NCBI GenBank assembly: GCA_900169235.1
Contig: FWCC01000137.1
Span: 1-64,000 of the forward strand
DNA length: 64,000 nucleotides
Reading direction: 5' to 3'
Origin: Zarea fungicola
Lineage: Eukaryota > Ascomycota > Sordariomycetes > Hypocreales > Cordycipitaceae
The notes under the pieces were generated by a model. The model saw nothing but the letters and a program-made list of their open reading frames with translations, ran no database searches and was not told where the DNA came from. The position numbers and the translations under genes were made by a program. This document shows positions 33,032 to 45,921 of this stretch, one piece after another. Position 1 is the stretch's first letter. Each line of letters begins with the position of its first letter.

Positions 33032-35042
33032 CAAGCTGTTCACGCCCGAGTTAGATGTACCCAAATGCCGACATGGTGCATGGTGTAAGACGGTAAAAAG
33101 TGGCGAGAGACCCTAATGACGTCGCCAATGTAAGTCTACGCATGGGAAATCGTGCTTGATGCGGCAAAGTCACCGAGATCGACACTATTCTCAGCGCAAC
33201 TCGCATTCCCTTTTGGACTGCATCCGTTACTGGCTCGAATTCATAGGAGCGCAAGGGCAGGGGGGCCTTTACTGCCATTGTCTAGTTTTTCTCACAGAGA
33301 TGCAATGTTGAAACGTTTTTCTTTTGTCATGTTCTTCAATTTCTGCTTTGCCCACTGATGGGCCGATTCTGGTTACCGGGGCTTGAGTCGCTGTATGTAT
33401 GTATTCATAAACGTGGCTGGCTTACAGGGATCCTTTTTAGCTCATCAGATGATCAAAGGCCCGGCTTTTATATTGGGAACAAAAAATTAGATTAAGCACG
33501 AAATCACTAGCAGGGGTCTTGGGAGGTTTTTTTTTATTCACCCTCTTTAACATCCCTGAATTACATGCACTTGTATATCTTCTACCGCTAGTTTGGCGAT
33601 GAAATAGACCTCCAGAAAGCTGAACATTCAACCCCATTGCTGGACCCAAGTGGCGCCGCCACGAAGCCAAAACCCATCTTGCCGTTTATCTTGCCAGGTC
33701 GCCGAGTAGAGATGGGAAACGGTAGACAACAATATGCGAATTATTGAAGAATGTGTATGTGCATGTGGGTAGAACCGGACGATACGCGTATAGTGCAATG
33801 ACTGCATATTCATCATACATCATTGGGAGTATATCGCCATTCGCTGAGCAGGGGGGTTAGCGGGCCCTGTGTGCGAGAAGCGCAATAACCAAGCTTTTTG
33901 CGATTTGCAGAGTTGCAATCGGCTTTTGGGCAGTTTAATCGCACAGCTCACAGCTCAAAGTTTACTCCAACACCCTCGGAGATTTATTTCCCCTGGGCTG
34001 AAGCGTTTTTGGTGTGTACAACTAGTCAGGCAATAGCTTGTGAGTTTAAACATTAGAGCAAAACGTTGTTAAAAAAAAAATACCTTGGTACGAGACGCCG
34101 AGCTAATAGGCCATGTCTGGGCTGGGTGTGGACCAGCCACTGATGGGCTGAGAGCAGAGCCCAAATGGTGTCGCGCGCTTTCCTTTCGCAGCCACATGGG
34201 CTGGAGACAACAGACAAGGGGGTAAAACGAACGATGGAGAATGGGAGAAGAAAGCCAGAAAGGGTAAAAGGGACCTGTTCATATCGAGGACAAAAGGTGT
34301 GCGCCGGCTCGACAACGGCGAAACATGATTGAAATGTCACTGGGGCATCACATGAAGGATGCTCATCGTCTAATAATTCTTACTGGAATGTCGCTCTCGC
34401 ATGACAAGGGCTTACATGAGAAGAGTCCCTGTTCTACCGTCTTATACTTGAAAAAGCTGTCAACATGGGAAAGGTTTCCATTCCGAGACATGAAGGCAGC
34501 CCTATGAACCATGGAATGACTTGGCAGATGGTTTTGCTTGTTCCTTTTTTTTCTTCACTGCAACGCTGTGGTGTGCAAAGACTAGACATTTAATAACTCT
34601 TTTGAGCAATGCTTAAATCCGGCAAACTAGGGATAAATGCAGCAGAACCAGATAGTAGAGACTAAGAGAAACTCTGTCGGAAATAAAACACGGCATTGGA
34701 CCACAAACTAGACTTTTATGCTAATGTTCTCTTGTTTACTTTCTCTGCTTCTTTCCTTCCTAGGCAATCCCCTCTTTATTCTCCATTCATAGAATTTTAC
34801 CAGCCCTTGTTTTTTTCTTGATGCGGTGTGTTAATGGTACCACCATATTGTGGAGGGGGTGTGTGAGATTTTGTCCAGCCCTCTCCCCACCACGTCGCGT
34901 GGGATATGCAGATGGGACAGGGTAGAGAAGGCTCAAATTACTGGCAGGATTTGGGTATGAGGCTTGCGTGGCTTGCACATGGCAAAGTACCCAGTACAAA
35001 GGCGCAATCATGGCCGGCATTAATTGGGGTCACAAGGATAAA

Positions 35043-35058
35043 GGGGGGGGGGGGGGGG
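35043..35058. repeat. Poly-G tract
   Basis: A run of 16 G. Such tracts are rare in this window, sequence poorly, and could form G-quadruplex structure. Confidence 0.9.
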
Positions 35059-36883
35059 CGTGAAGGTGGGCGAAAAGGGATGTTTGACTGAGTTAGCGTC
35101 GCAGTTTTTGTATAGTACAAAGTACAGGATTCAGTGTCGTTTTGCAAGTAAAGTGAGGAAATGCCGTTTCCAATGAACGGCGACAAGGAAGTTGGAGCAA
35201 TGACGTACTTTACGCAATTCGGCTGTTGGTTAGCTTCGGAACTCTGCATGGTCGCCGATATGATAGCTCCGTGTTGATGATGTAGGGCTGCACTTCTGCA
35301 TCATTATTTTTATGCTTCTTGCTCCTCCGTAATCCATGCTTGGCATCAGAATTAAACGTTTAGTAAAGCGAGTCGCCCGTTGAATGAAACCACGAAATAT
35401 CCACCGGTTCATTTCCTCCCGTTTCCTCCTTCCGGCCGGCGCCTAACACGTAACAAGAGAATCCACATCGATTCTCCCCAGTTGGGTGCATTCCCGTATG
35501 TAACTGCCCGCTCCCTGCCCATGAGCCTCTCTGAGTGTGCTCCGCATAGTGGAAACACGAGAAAAGCCCGTTGAGGGTGGATTGAAAATGTAATGGCAAT
35601 GCAGGCGTCATGTGGGGGGTTTCTGTCTTCATCGCGGGCCCAGTTCGTCTAGACAAATTTCTGATGGAATGAGTTTTTGCACGCATCACCCCAGTGGCGG
35701 CGTACGGTTGGGGATGCAGCCGGCATCTGGATCACCAAGAGGAAAGGAAAACGCCTCCCGCACGCCTTTCCGTTGCAATTTCTTCACGTTGGCGCACATG
35801 GCATGTTTTCTCTCATCCACTCACCCCGCAACAGGCAAGGAAAAGAAGAAAAGAACAAGCCCACTCATCAGGCAGTCATTTGGGCAATATACCGTTTGTG
35901 GTCATTTTGGCGATTTTTTTTTCGCCCTTCTAGAAGCCAAGAAATTTACCGGGGTGGCGTTGATGTTGGGCGTCGCCTTTCCGCTTAAAAATTCCACAAC
36001 GAGAGCTTTTGGCGGGATTCCTTTATTCCGCGATCTTGCGTTATTTGCGCCTGGCAAATTGCCGATGAGTAAGGACAAGTTTGACAGCAACTAGCGCATA
36101 CGAAACCACCAGCTATAGGGGGGGTTATGGGCCAAAGTGTAACTTGTTATAAGCTCAAGCTCTGTTGGCAACTATAACTAGTCGTCTGTGTGAGGGTTTT
36201 GCATGGACGGGTAGCAAACTTTAAAACAATTTCTTCAGACTATCGGCTTTGGCGTCGGTGAACACTCTAGTTAGTTAGTCTATTGAGCCTTGTTATTGGT
36301 GGACAAATGAACATGGCGAGGGCGGGACTGCGTAAATTAAAGAGGAGCAAGGTGGTGGCAAAGCTGTCACGGCAGGCACTAAATTCCAATGATGCATTCC
36401 ATCTTCAGCAGTTCGATTCCGTTATCTATGTTACTAAGATGTACAGTGAATCAATGAACCGTAATCTGTAGGGATGACTGCTGTGGACATCTCGGGTTTC
36501 TCGGCAGCTGGGTGGGCAGAAAGGACGCAGTAATTTTTGATTAGATATTCTGTTTCCCGATCCCGTCGGCTAACTCTATATCAATCAGCGGCGACGTGGC
36601 CCGCCCTGCCGAGCAATCCCCTGCCCAGTTGCCGACATGAAGGTACTGATGGACTTGCTCAGAAACAAGGGTTTGTTTTGCTCTTTTTCTTCTCTTTTTC
36701 TCTCGGATTATGCTGCAAATGAGACACAAATTCATTAAGCTTTGGTCAATTCCGCACTTCCGACTTCTTCAACATGCAGCCAGTTCCGGTCGGTTGATCA
36801 GGGGGGCCAATGAAAGTCTTGGCTCATGTTGGAACGGGTGGAGTGTTTCTCTTCCAGAACAAAGAAGTGGCCCGCTGACATGG

Positions 36884-36905
36884 AAAAAAAAAAAAAAAAA
36901 AAAAA
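36884..36905. repeat. Poly-A tract
   Basis: A run of 22 A in the gene-free region. It is followed directly by unique sequence, with no retroelement next to it. Confidence 0.9.
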
Positions 36906-39900
36906 CTATTGTCACAAGAGCAGCTCAGGCCAAGCAAATCATTTACGGAGCACATACATGGGGGCCAAGTTGTTGGGCAAAAGAAAGAAAGAAAAAACAC
37001 ACGAATAGGCTGCCGCATGGCACTGAGCTGTTGCTTGCAGGGGGTTTGACTCGCTGGCGCAGGTGCGAGATTTTTGTATGCTCGAAACTTGCAGGGATTT
37101 GGCCAGCTTCTATCATTTGTAATGCCACACTCCATTCCTTGGTCCAATTTCTTATCATGGCGTCTACTTTCGGTGAGGTGCTCATAGCCGGCGGCCGGCA
37201 GTGAGGGGGTCACACACCGACGCGGGTGAACCACAGAGGCAAGACCGTTTGGAGTTTAATTAATGGTGACACAGGTTTCGATGTTGTTGGGAATAACCGC
37301 ACCAATTAGTTTAATTTGTTGGTTGTTTGTCAGCATCCCATCCCATCCCATCCCGCACCGCATGAACGCGTGGCCACAGGGATGCTGACAGAGATGACTG
37401 GTCCGGAGCTTTTGCCTGCTTTTTTGGCTACTCCGACTCCTGAAAGGGCCGGCGGCCATAAGGGTGCATTGTCGTTTGAATTTTTTGCCTAAAACGGACC
37501 AATATACGGGGGTAGGCAGAGGAGGCTTTTGGTCGGAGTCAGGGATCGAACGTTCTCTGACCCCAGGTTCGGCAGTTGTCCCCATGTGGCAGTGGAGAAG
37601 CGAGGGACTATTGGTCGTTTCGAAATAGCCAGCTTACCAGCCTATCAGTGTATACTCCCACGCGTCGAATCTTCGCAATGGCCAAGTTTTCAAAATACAT
37701 TTTAATACATTTTTATACATTTTTATATCTATATGTTGATCGACAGATATCTATTTCTGACTCTCTGCATCCGTGAAATTTCGGCATACGAGTGATGGGC
37801 GGTTTAGTGAGACGTTGTTGGTCCACGTTTGCTTTAGATCGTTACATGTACTCCGTAGTACGGAAGCGTATAAAACTTTTAGCCGACATTGCGGAGTTGG
37901 TTACAGAAATCACGCTTGATATCACCGTTATCATTTCCCCCAGCTTATGCCCGGATTCGCAGGACATACTTTGTCGCGTGCAAGAAAATGTTCAAAGTGG
38001 CTTGTACCAAGTACGAGGCTACAATGATCCGCGCATGGGATAAGGAGGTATGTTGGGCGTCATAGTTTGGCGGGTTGGTGCCGCAAGTGTGTGAATCTTC
38101 AAGCCAAGAAGAGTTAAAGTGCTCGCCAAAACGGAAGGGTGTGCCGAGACGCTGGACGGCTTACCAGTTTGGGACCGGATAGGGCGGAGCGAGGTTGTTG
38201 GTCGCCAACTCTGGGGCATGGCACAGTGAGATGATGAAAAAAGCCGACCTGGAAAGAAGATTAAAAGAACAAATTGCGTGAGAGGCTTGGTTTTAGACGC
38301 TCAATAATGATTAGCCACTTGCGGGCTGGCTCGTTGCTTTGCCCAGGAGCGGTGTGGCAGCCTGTGGACACGAAAATGCTTGGTTCAACGTCCATGTCCA
38401 AGTGCATTGGTGCATGACATGATTTCTAGAACGAGTTTTGGAAAAAACCGTTTCAAAGGTCCGCAGTGGCTGTTTTAGAGAGCTGGCCGTATCAGCCATG
38501 GCCATCTGCATGTCCATATCCCACGCGACGTGGATATCGGGTGGGTTTTCTGTAACAACTGATAAAAAACCAGTCACCCAAAAAGGCTATTTAACTTTCT
38601 ACCAGTACATTATGGGAGCCAATTGCCCGCTTTTTTTCCGTTGTGCTCTGCCTTTTTGCCTGGCATTGTTCATTATCATCTCGGCTTCCTCGTGTTACGC
38701 CATATGTGGCTTGTGAAACCCACGTGGCAGATGTGCTGAAAGTGGGGCGGTGCGGGTTTGCGCCTCAATTGCCATTTACCATTGCCCATTTTCCATTCTC
38801 CCAGCCACTGGTTGGTTATTGGTACTTTGACGGTGGTGACGGGGGAGAACAGGGAATGTGAGCAAGTGGGAAAAAGCAGGGACCAACTTTTAAATTTTCC
38901 AACCCTTTGCGCTTCAGACCTTCAGGCCGCTCATCTGTGCTCATCCATGCCACTATCCATTTTTAATTCTGCTCCTTTCTATTTCTGGCCGCCTGTGTCA
39001 GCCTGGTGCCATGCGAAAAGCGCTGCCAGTTTGTGCAGAAAATGATGTCCCCACTTGAAATATTCACATACCCCCCCTTAACCAGCTACAAGATACACCC
39101 CCTCCCGCTTAACTAATTATCCATAGAATCTAACCATCTCCACTGCTTACAGCACGGATAGATGCATATGCAAGATGCAGCCCTCTTTCTCGCTCCCTTC
39201 AACTGTTACAGCCGATATGCCGGCCGAGTTGCAAGGTGCAGCTTTACAGGCACAGCCTGTATGGAGTATCTGCTGTCGGTAAATAAGCACTACTTGGGCA
39301 GTCACCTACATTTTGTGTCTGGCTCTCGCACATCACTCAACATTCCTGGGACACACTTGACCTGGTTTACTGTGCCTCTCGCAAGGCTGCAGATTGTTCA
39401 GGCTTACAAGTGTGTGAGATTTATTCCTCGATTGTACCGAGTACATGTACCTGTACACGCATATACTCTAAATGGTTGTCAATTTCTACTGCATATATGC
39501 TGGAGATGTTGTCTCGTAATTCACCACCACTCTACAAGTCACTGCTGTGTCGACTCTCACTCTGTATTCTTTTCACTTTGTTCTCTCAATCGCTTCCGTT
39601 GTCTCAACTGAGCCACGGCTTTTTTTTGTGGCGGCGGGCGTTGGTATTATTTATGCTGTGTTCGCCGTCCGTGTCTGTGCTGGCATAACTGTACCACGCC
39701 ACACCACCACCACCAAAACCCATGCCCAGTCCATCTTCATCACATTTCTAGCGAGGCTTTGGGTGGGCTCCTAGTTAATTAGGGCGTGCGCAGCTGCAGG
39801 CATTGTACAAAACTTCCCAGCATGTCGGCTCATTACTCGACCCGGTTGCCGACAGGCTTGACACGTAAATAATTTATGCAGATGCTGGGGATCGAGCGCC

Positions 39901-39918
39901 AATTGCAAAGAATTGACC

Positions 39919-39960
39919 AAAAAAAAAAAAAAAAAANNAAAAAAAAGAGAGAGAGAGAGA
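39919..39960. repeat. Poly-A tract with two unresolved bases, then a GA repeat
   Basis: The A run 39919-39946 is interrupted by NN at 39937-39938 and followed by seven GA units at 39947-39960. The NN marks a base-calling or assembly uncertainty, so the true length may differ. Confidence 0.9.
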
Positions 39961-42900
39961 ATCGAGGTGAGAGTATCAAGACAAAAGGCACTAAACTTCA
40001 AAGGGTTTGCCAAGTTTGCCAAATGTTGAGACGTGCTCTCCTTCGCTTGAGCTTCCTGTCTCGTGGTGCAACAGACAGGCTGCATGATTCGGAGCAAATG
40101 AACTGTTGCTTCGGCCGAAAAAAAAGAAAAGGTGGCACAGGTGTGTGAGATCGCCACGTGGTTTGCTGAGATGCATTCACACTGGCACCTTTTTTTGGAC
40201 ACACCCTTCGCTTTATGTGGTGTGTCAACGCCGCAACGTCTACTTACAGACCTGGATGCATTGCTTTACACTAAACACCACATCATGTTACACCCGCCTC
40301 ATCGCGGTTTTCTTCGTACAACTCTTTGTTTCCTTTGCCTGGCTTGCAAGGGAAGCCATTGGCAACCGGCTAGTGTTACGCTACCAAGATTTTCCTTGGG
40401 GTAGACTCCCACATACACAGTGGATATACAACAGGTTGGCGCTTCAACACACATGGGACTCTCATGTCTTTTGTCTTCATGTTATGAAAGAAGAAAATAT
40501 TGAAGCCGAAATCAATATATTGAATGGATATTAAACCCTTGAAAAGTCCCCGGTATGTACTAAACGCAGCCACCACCATGGGGTCACTGTGGCGTCCTCG
40601 TCGGCGTTTACTTTCCGCTGGCTGGTATTGGATATATTGCATTTTTGTTGTCTTCTCCACGAGCTGTGTTGTCAAGCTGAAATTAACGGCGCGTGCCAAT
40701 TTGGCAAATGGACACCACCTAGAAAGAGGAATGCAAATGAGACTTAGCCATGAAGGGGTCCTCCTGCTGTGGCTGTTCTCTCCACCCCCCAAGTTTCCAA
40801 GTTGTGTGCTTTCAATCCCCTGCTGAGGTTTTTGGCCCCCAAAATGCATGGTCGTCAATGCCGTGGAATCAATTTCAGCCCATGAGGCTTCACCACCGCG
40901 TTCCACAATGCCCATTTGTATACAGAAAATTGATTTTAAAATTCCAGCTTGGTGGTCATGGTGTGATTGCTGCCTCTTGGCCACTGCTTAATATGCATGT
41001 ATGTTACATCGTACAAGTACTAAGTGCTTATACCGGGATTAGGAGGGCGAGCCGTTGGCAACCAAGGTCGAGAAAGCATAACGCACGCAGCTTGGAGAGC
41101 GCACAAGCCATCGGAGGTTACCGCCGCCGCAGGCCGGTCCCAGGGCCTTCGCAGAGCCTCGATTGATTATCAAGGTAAGAATACGTTCTAACTACAAACG
41201 GATTATTTCGATAGTTTCAGCGCAAGCGAGCATTGAACTTGTTCAGTTCCGGTACCGTTGTCTGTGCGGTGCCGCAATGTACAAAGTTGCCAACCAATTG
41301 GCGGGTTGTAAATTAGCAGCCTGAACAAGATGAGACTATTTTGATAACTATGTTGGGTACTCTGTGCTGTGTAGTTTGAGCCATTGTCCCCCGGCGTCTT
41401 CTTTCTCGTTCCCATACAGGCTGTAGATGCCATCATGTTGAGTTTAATTACGAGGTAGGAATTTAATACAAAATCGGTTTGCGAGCCTGGTCGAAGGATG
41501 TAAAAAGTCTTTGGCCCAAACTTCACAGGGTAGTGAACACGCTCATGATTCAACATCAGCTCTCCTTAATTCCACACAAATTCCTGTCAGATACGTTTAG
41601 GCCCTTTCCTTTTAACCCTGCTTGCCATTTTATTTACTTCAAGCTCACATGTACTGGATACAAGCTCACGGAGATAACGGACATGTACGTCCATGATGGT
41701 ACTACATACCCCCTCCAGGCTCTCACCACCACCACCACCCACCCGATTCGCAATTTAATTTGGTAGCGCAACCACCTTTGCAACATTTTGTCGTATTAAT
41801 AGCCTAGTTACTGCCTTTACAGTTACAACATAACCAGCCTAGATAAATTAGGTGAGCCCCTCATAGGTTGCGCGCCAGTCAGACGCCCCCAACGCCCGCA
41901 CGACCTAGCCTGGCTTTTCAGTCTCGGCTTTGGAGCGCCCCCTTCGGTTTTGGAGCCCAGCCACATCCAAGGCCACGCGCGAGTTGGCCCAAGGGGTTGT
42001 AAATCTGATGGCCGCAAGCCCCCAAGAAGAAAGGGGATCGACAGCGTTGCATTACCATTTATTTGGGACAAGTTACCGAGCTATACTCTAACCACTTGTG
42101 GTACATGTTTTGCAATCATTGGGTGGTATGGCCTTGGTGTCTGACAGTGCCCCTCCTCGGTTATTCTTCCACCAGCTCAAACAGCCATAGCGCAGGGCGA
42201 AACCAAGCTGATAATGGACGATCTTTTGGCCTATTTATTATCGGCTTTTTTTTTTGGCCGTGTTGTTCTGGCTTTTGTATTTGCTTTCATGGCTGAAATA
42301 GCGTCGTTGCGCTGTGTGGACATGAAATAAGCAGAAACAGAAAGGCGTTAATTACCGTGGGGATCTGCAGAATTCAATTGGACGTTGCATGTACCGTTGT
42401 TACTGCAAAACAATCCTCCGACCAAGGCCAAAGCGTTGCGGCAATAGTTATCAATAAAACGCTCAGCCCTGAACCGCATGGCAAGACCAACTACTAACTA
42501 GTCAGACTTTGGTTCGCCTCGCCTTTTAGTTGAGCTGAGAATAGCTCGCTACCTTACTTCTTCCCGTTTTCTCCCGCTTCAACGGCTCATGGTGCGCGGA
42601 GACCTGTGTTTTACGTGCCCTTTTGTTGAGAAGCCGATTCGCAGGTTATGTACCAAGGTTCCCCGTGATGTGCCGCCACAGGAAAAGAAGAAGAAAAATC
42701 AAACAAAGAAAACGTGACAGAAACCCCCAAAGTATGATCTGAGACAGGGTTACCGGCTCTCTTCGGCAGTAAAAATAGTCTTCTATATAGCTCAAAGACA
42801 TTTGGCCCCGCCGTAGCTGCGAACATGCCCATGAATGTGGGCGTGTGGTTGAGTAAAACAGGGTTCAGCCATGGGATGAAAGAAAAGGGTTCTTTGTTTC

Positions 42901-45900
42901 TTTCTCACTAGTACTCTGAAGACAAATTATTGTGTCAGCAGAGATAAACTCCACAGTTGACTCAAAAAAACAAGGCGCGTCCATGTAATAGGGATGAACC
43001 AAGACAAAAAGGTCTCAGTTGGTGTGCTCGGCAACAGGCATGTGCCTCATTTACCTGACTTGTCTAGTACTGTCTCATGGTATGTACAGTGTGTACAGTG
43101 CAGATATGCCTTTCCTGTGGCTAGCAGAAGCAACAGTGGCTGCGAGGCACTGCAGATGAAGTGTTTTATAAAGAAAGGTGTGATGAATTACATTGGAAAG
43201 CTCATCCCGTAACGCTAACAAGTTACAGGTTGTGCAAATCATGGCGACATTCCTCCCGCAGCAGCGGGCCGTTGGACGGCAGTTTGATCAGATTAACGGA
43301 AGCCTCGGTACTTGCTACAGGGTGTGCTCTGCCATTACGTGATGATAAATCAAGCAGACCCCGTTTTAGTGTTTCCGTCAAATGTGTTGATCTCTTCAAT
43401 AATCACAGGCAACTTATACCAAAATTAGCAGCCTCGGTTGCATGCCGTTGAAGAGTAGCATTGGGAAATAGCGTGTTGCGGGATGCGCTGTACTATTACA
43501 TCAATGCGCGAGCGCTATTGAAACGCTGCACGACGCAATTCTTCAATAGTCCCATTTTCAACAACCTTGCATCATGCAATTGGGAACTTGATGCTTGTGA
43601 ATTACCAGTTTTGGGTCAAGAGGGGAAAAAAAAAGGACCCCTTGCTGCTGATCATGGTGCATAGCGGGACGGACAATTGGCATCTTATCCCAAAACGCCA
43701 CACTCACACACGTCTTACATACATTGTACATGTATGCTTGCGATCAGCTGTTTTGACCACGTCAACCAGCTTGCCTGCAAGGGCTGGGTTGCGGTTAATG
43801 AATGAAGAAGAAGAAGAAGAGGGTTGGAATAATGCATCGGCTAGCTTGGCGCCCCCTCTTTTCCGTCTTAATATGCACTGCTAGTCCATCATCAAGAGGT
43901 GCTTGCCATGCAGGTATCATGCAGGCTGATGCTTCCATTAAAAACGCCTCTTTTCTTTAGGGGTGTGTGAGACTTATTTCAAGATGTTTTTTTTCTGAGC
44001 CTTTTCCTCTCCTCGCCATTCATTGTAGCCGGTGCTCCAATGGCGATTTTGTGTGACCAATGTCTTGAACAAAGCATGTGTAAACATATGTCTTCAGTCT
44101 ATTTGTCATTCGGCGCGGAATTTCTGCGCATAACTGGATGCCTTTTGACAGGCGCCACTAACCCGCTTCCGCGTCGTTGCTCACTTTTTGCCCCGAGTCT
44201 CTCCTTTCAGGCATCGTGACTCGCACATGCGTGAACGTGACAAAAGGGGGGGTTTTCTTCTTCTCTCACTTCTTGCTATTACTTCTGGGAAGCCGGCCCG
44301 GCGGGGACAGGTGGACTTTTGACTGCGTCTGGGCTGAAACCGCCATGGGAATAGGCACACAGTTGGAGGCGCACAAAACGCTCAGCGCTATTTTTACTCC
44401 GAGCAAGCAGATTGTTACTGATATGTAATAACCCACCCCGCGGCGCCACGACGAGATCATGTTCTGCAAAAATAGGACGAGGCTCTCTTTATTTGCCTTT
44501 CTAGCGGCAGAGTACCAGTAAGACGGATGGATGCACTTGTGAGGAGGGAATGTGGGCCGAAAGAAGGAAACCCTTGTTCCATGGAAAGGGGCTAGAAGAA
44601 TGAGGCTTAAAAGCCATGTGTTCAGTCTCCATTGCCGCCCGGCACCGGTGAAGGAGCCCTTGTTAGTTACTCTTCTCTTGTGCGCATTACTGTATTGGTA
44701 TCATGCATGGCCACGTTTATTAGTGGCTTTGTTTGGAAAGCTATGACCGTGGGTTCCAGGTCACAAATACTTGGTTTTTCCAGTTTAGGCTGTCTCGCCC
44801 GCCAATCACTTGTAAGAAAGCCAGTGGACGGCGTGTCAGTGGATGGATTGGTGTGTGTGCTGCTGAGTGTGAGATGAGGAGCGTGTCATCCTTCCTGCAG
44901 CCAGCGTCGTAGGGAACAAATAGACATAAACCACACCCACCCCCATTCTTTGCCACGTGAAGGAAATCTGACAATCTGTTTTCTCTTTCCACTATTTTCC
45001 CGTTCTGTCGTAGGTTGGGCTGGTACCTTTTGAAACACCAAAATCTGCAACGGCGAGTCGTACTTGAGCTGTGTAGTTGCAGTACTTTGTCGTATTGTGC
45101 GGTGTGGTGTGCCTGACGTCGTCTTTGTTACCAGAAAGTGATAGACCACCCCCCTCGTTCGTCTGTCGTTTCTGTCCCGGTTCCTCCGCCCACTAGCTGG
45201 GGGGGAAAGGCGGTTTGGCACGCCACTTTGTATTACTCCGTTGGCTTTTGCTCATGTTGTCGTTCTTATTTTTTTCGCCTTTGTTTCCGTAGTTTAAATA
45301 TAGTTGTAGCCCTATATTTTCTTTTCATTGTTCTCCCCTCCACCCTTCTGCTCCCGTGGCCCTCCCCCCCTCCCATTTGCAAGATCCAATCTCCCCCAAA
45401 TCTCGCCATTCCCCCTTGTTTCGGCCACGAGGTGTTCCAGACACACGACGGTTCATGATCCTTTTTTTCTGTTTGGTGGCGCCGTACTTCCGAAACCCTG
45501 GACGAGCACAGATAGGAAAAGGGAAAAAGCAGAACCCCAGATTTATTCTCCAGGCGCGTGTGCAGATTTTGTGGACAACACAAGTGTTACGCCAGCTTGT
45601 CTCGAACCATATCCCAGTGACGTTTATTGGCTCAGAAGCAAATATAATCCATTTTGTACGACCAGCCACAACTACAAACTAGCGGACCGTCTTTTCTCTT
45701 TTCTTATACGAGTTCAAAAAAGAGGAAAGGCACATCGTTTACGATTTCCCAGTTTGGACCGACAAGGAGCAAACGAAAGCTTGGTTCCCTCCCCCCCTTT
45801 TTCCGCATCAACCGACAGCTTTTCTCTCTTCTTGCAAGGAAAGAGGCGACTTTAAAGTTGCTGCCTACATACATCAAGTGAACAGACGTCAAGATTGACA

Positions 45901-45905
45901 CTACG

Positions 45906-45921
45906 GAGCCGTTTACGGCTC
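45906..45921. other. Perfect 6-bp hairpin (gagccg-ttta-cggctc)
   Basis: A 6-bp GC-rich stem with a four-base TTTA loop lies about 500 bp after the pyrimidine-rich block at 45318-45420. If the region is transcribed as a leader it could fold. No T run follows, and intrinsic terminators are not a fungal mechanism. Confidence 0.4.

Noticed and set aside
36413..36422. gttcgattcc, like a tRNA T-loop (B box)
   Set aside because: No flanking T stem, no A box and no acceptor pairing at the right distance.
37536..37552. Minus-strand gttcgatccctg, like a tRNA T arm
   Set aside because: The flanks do not form a five-base T stem with the loop in register, and no D arm or anticodon arm is visible.
40376..40984. 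A 202-codon minus-strand frame
   Set aside because: No recognisable motif or splice pattern; composition is like the surrounding non-coding DNA and plus-strand frames overlap it.
45328..45855. A 175-codon plus-strand frame in the flbA upstream region
   Set aside because: Long frames overlap it in the other frames and on the other strand, which follows from CT-rich composition. It has no domain, and its residues reflect the pyrimidine bias.
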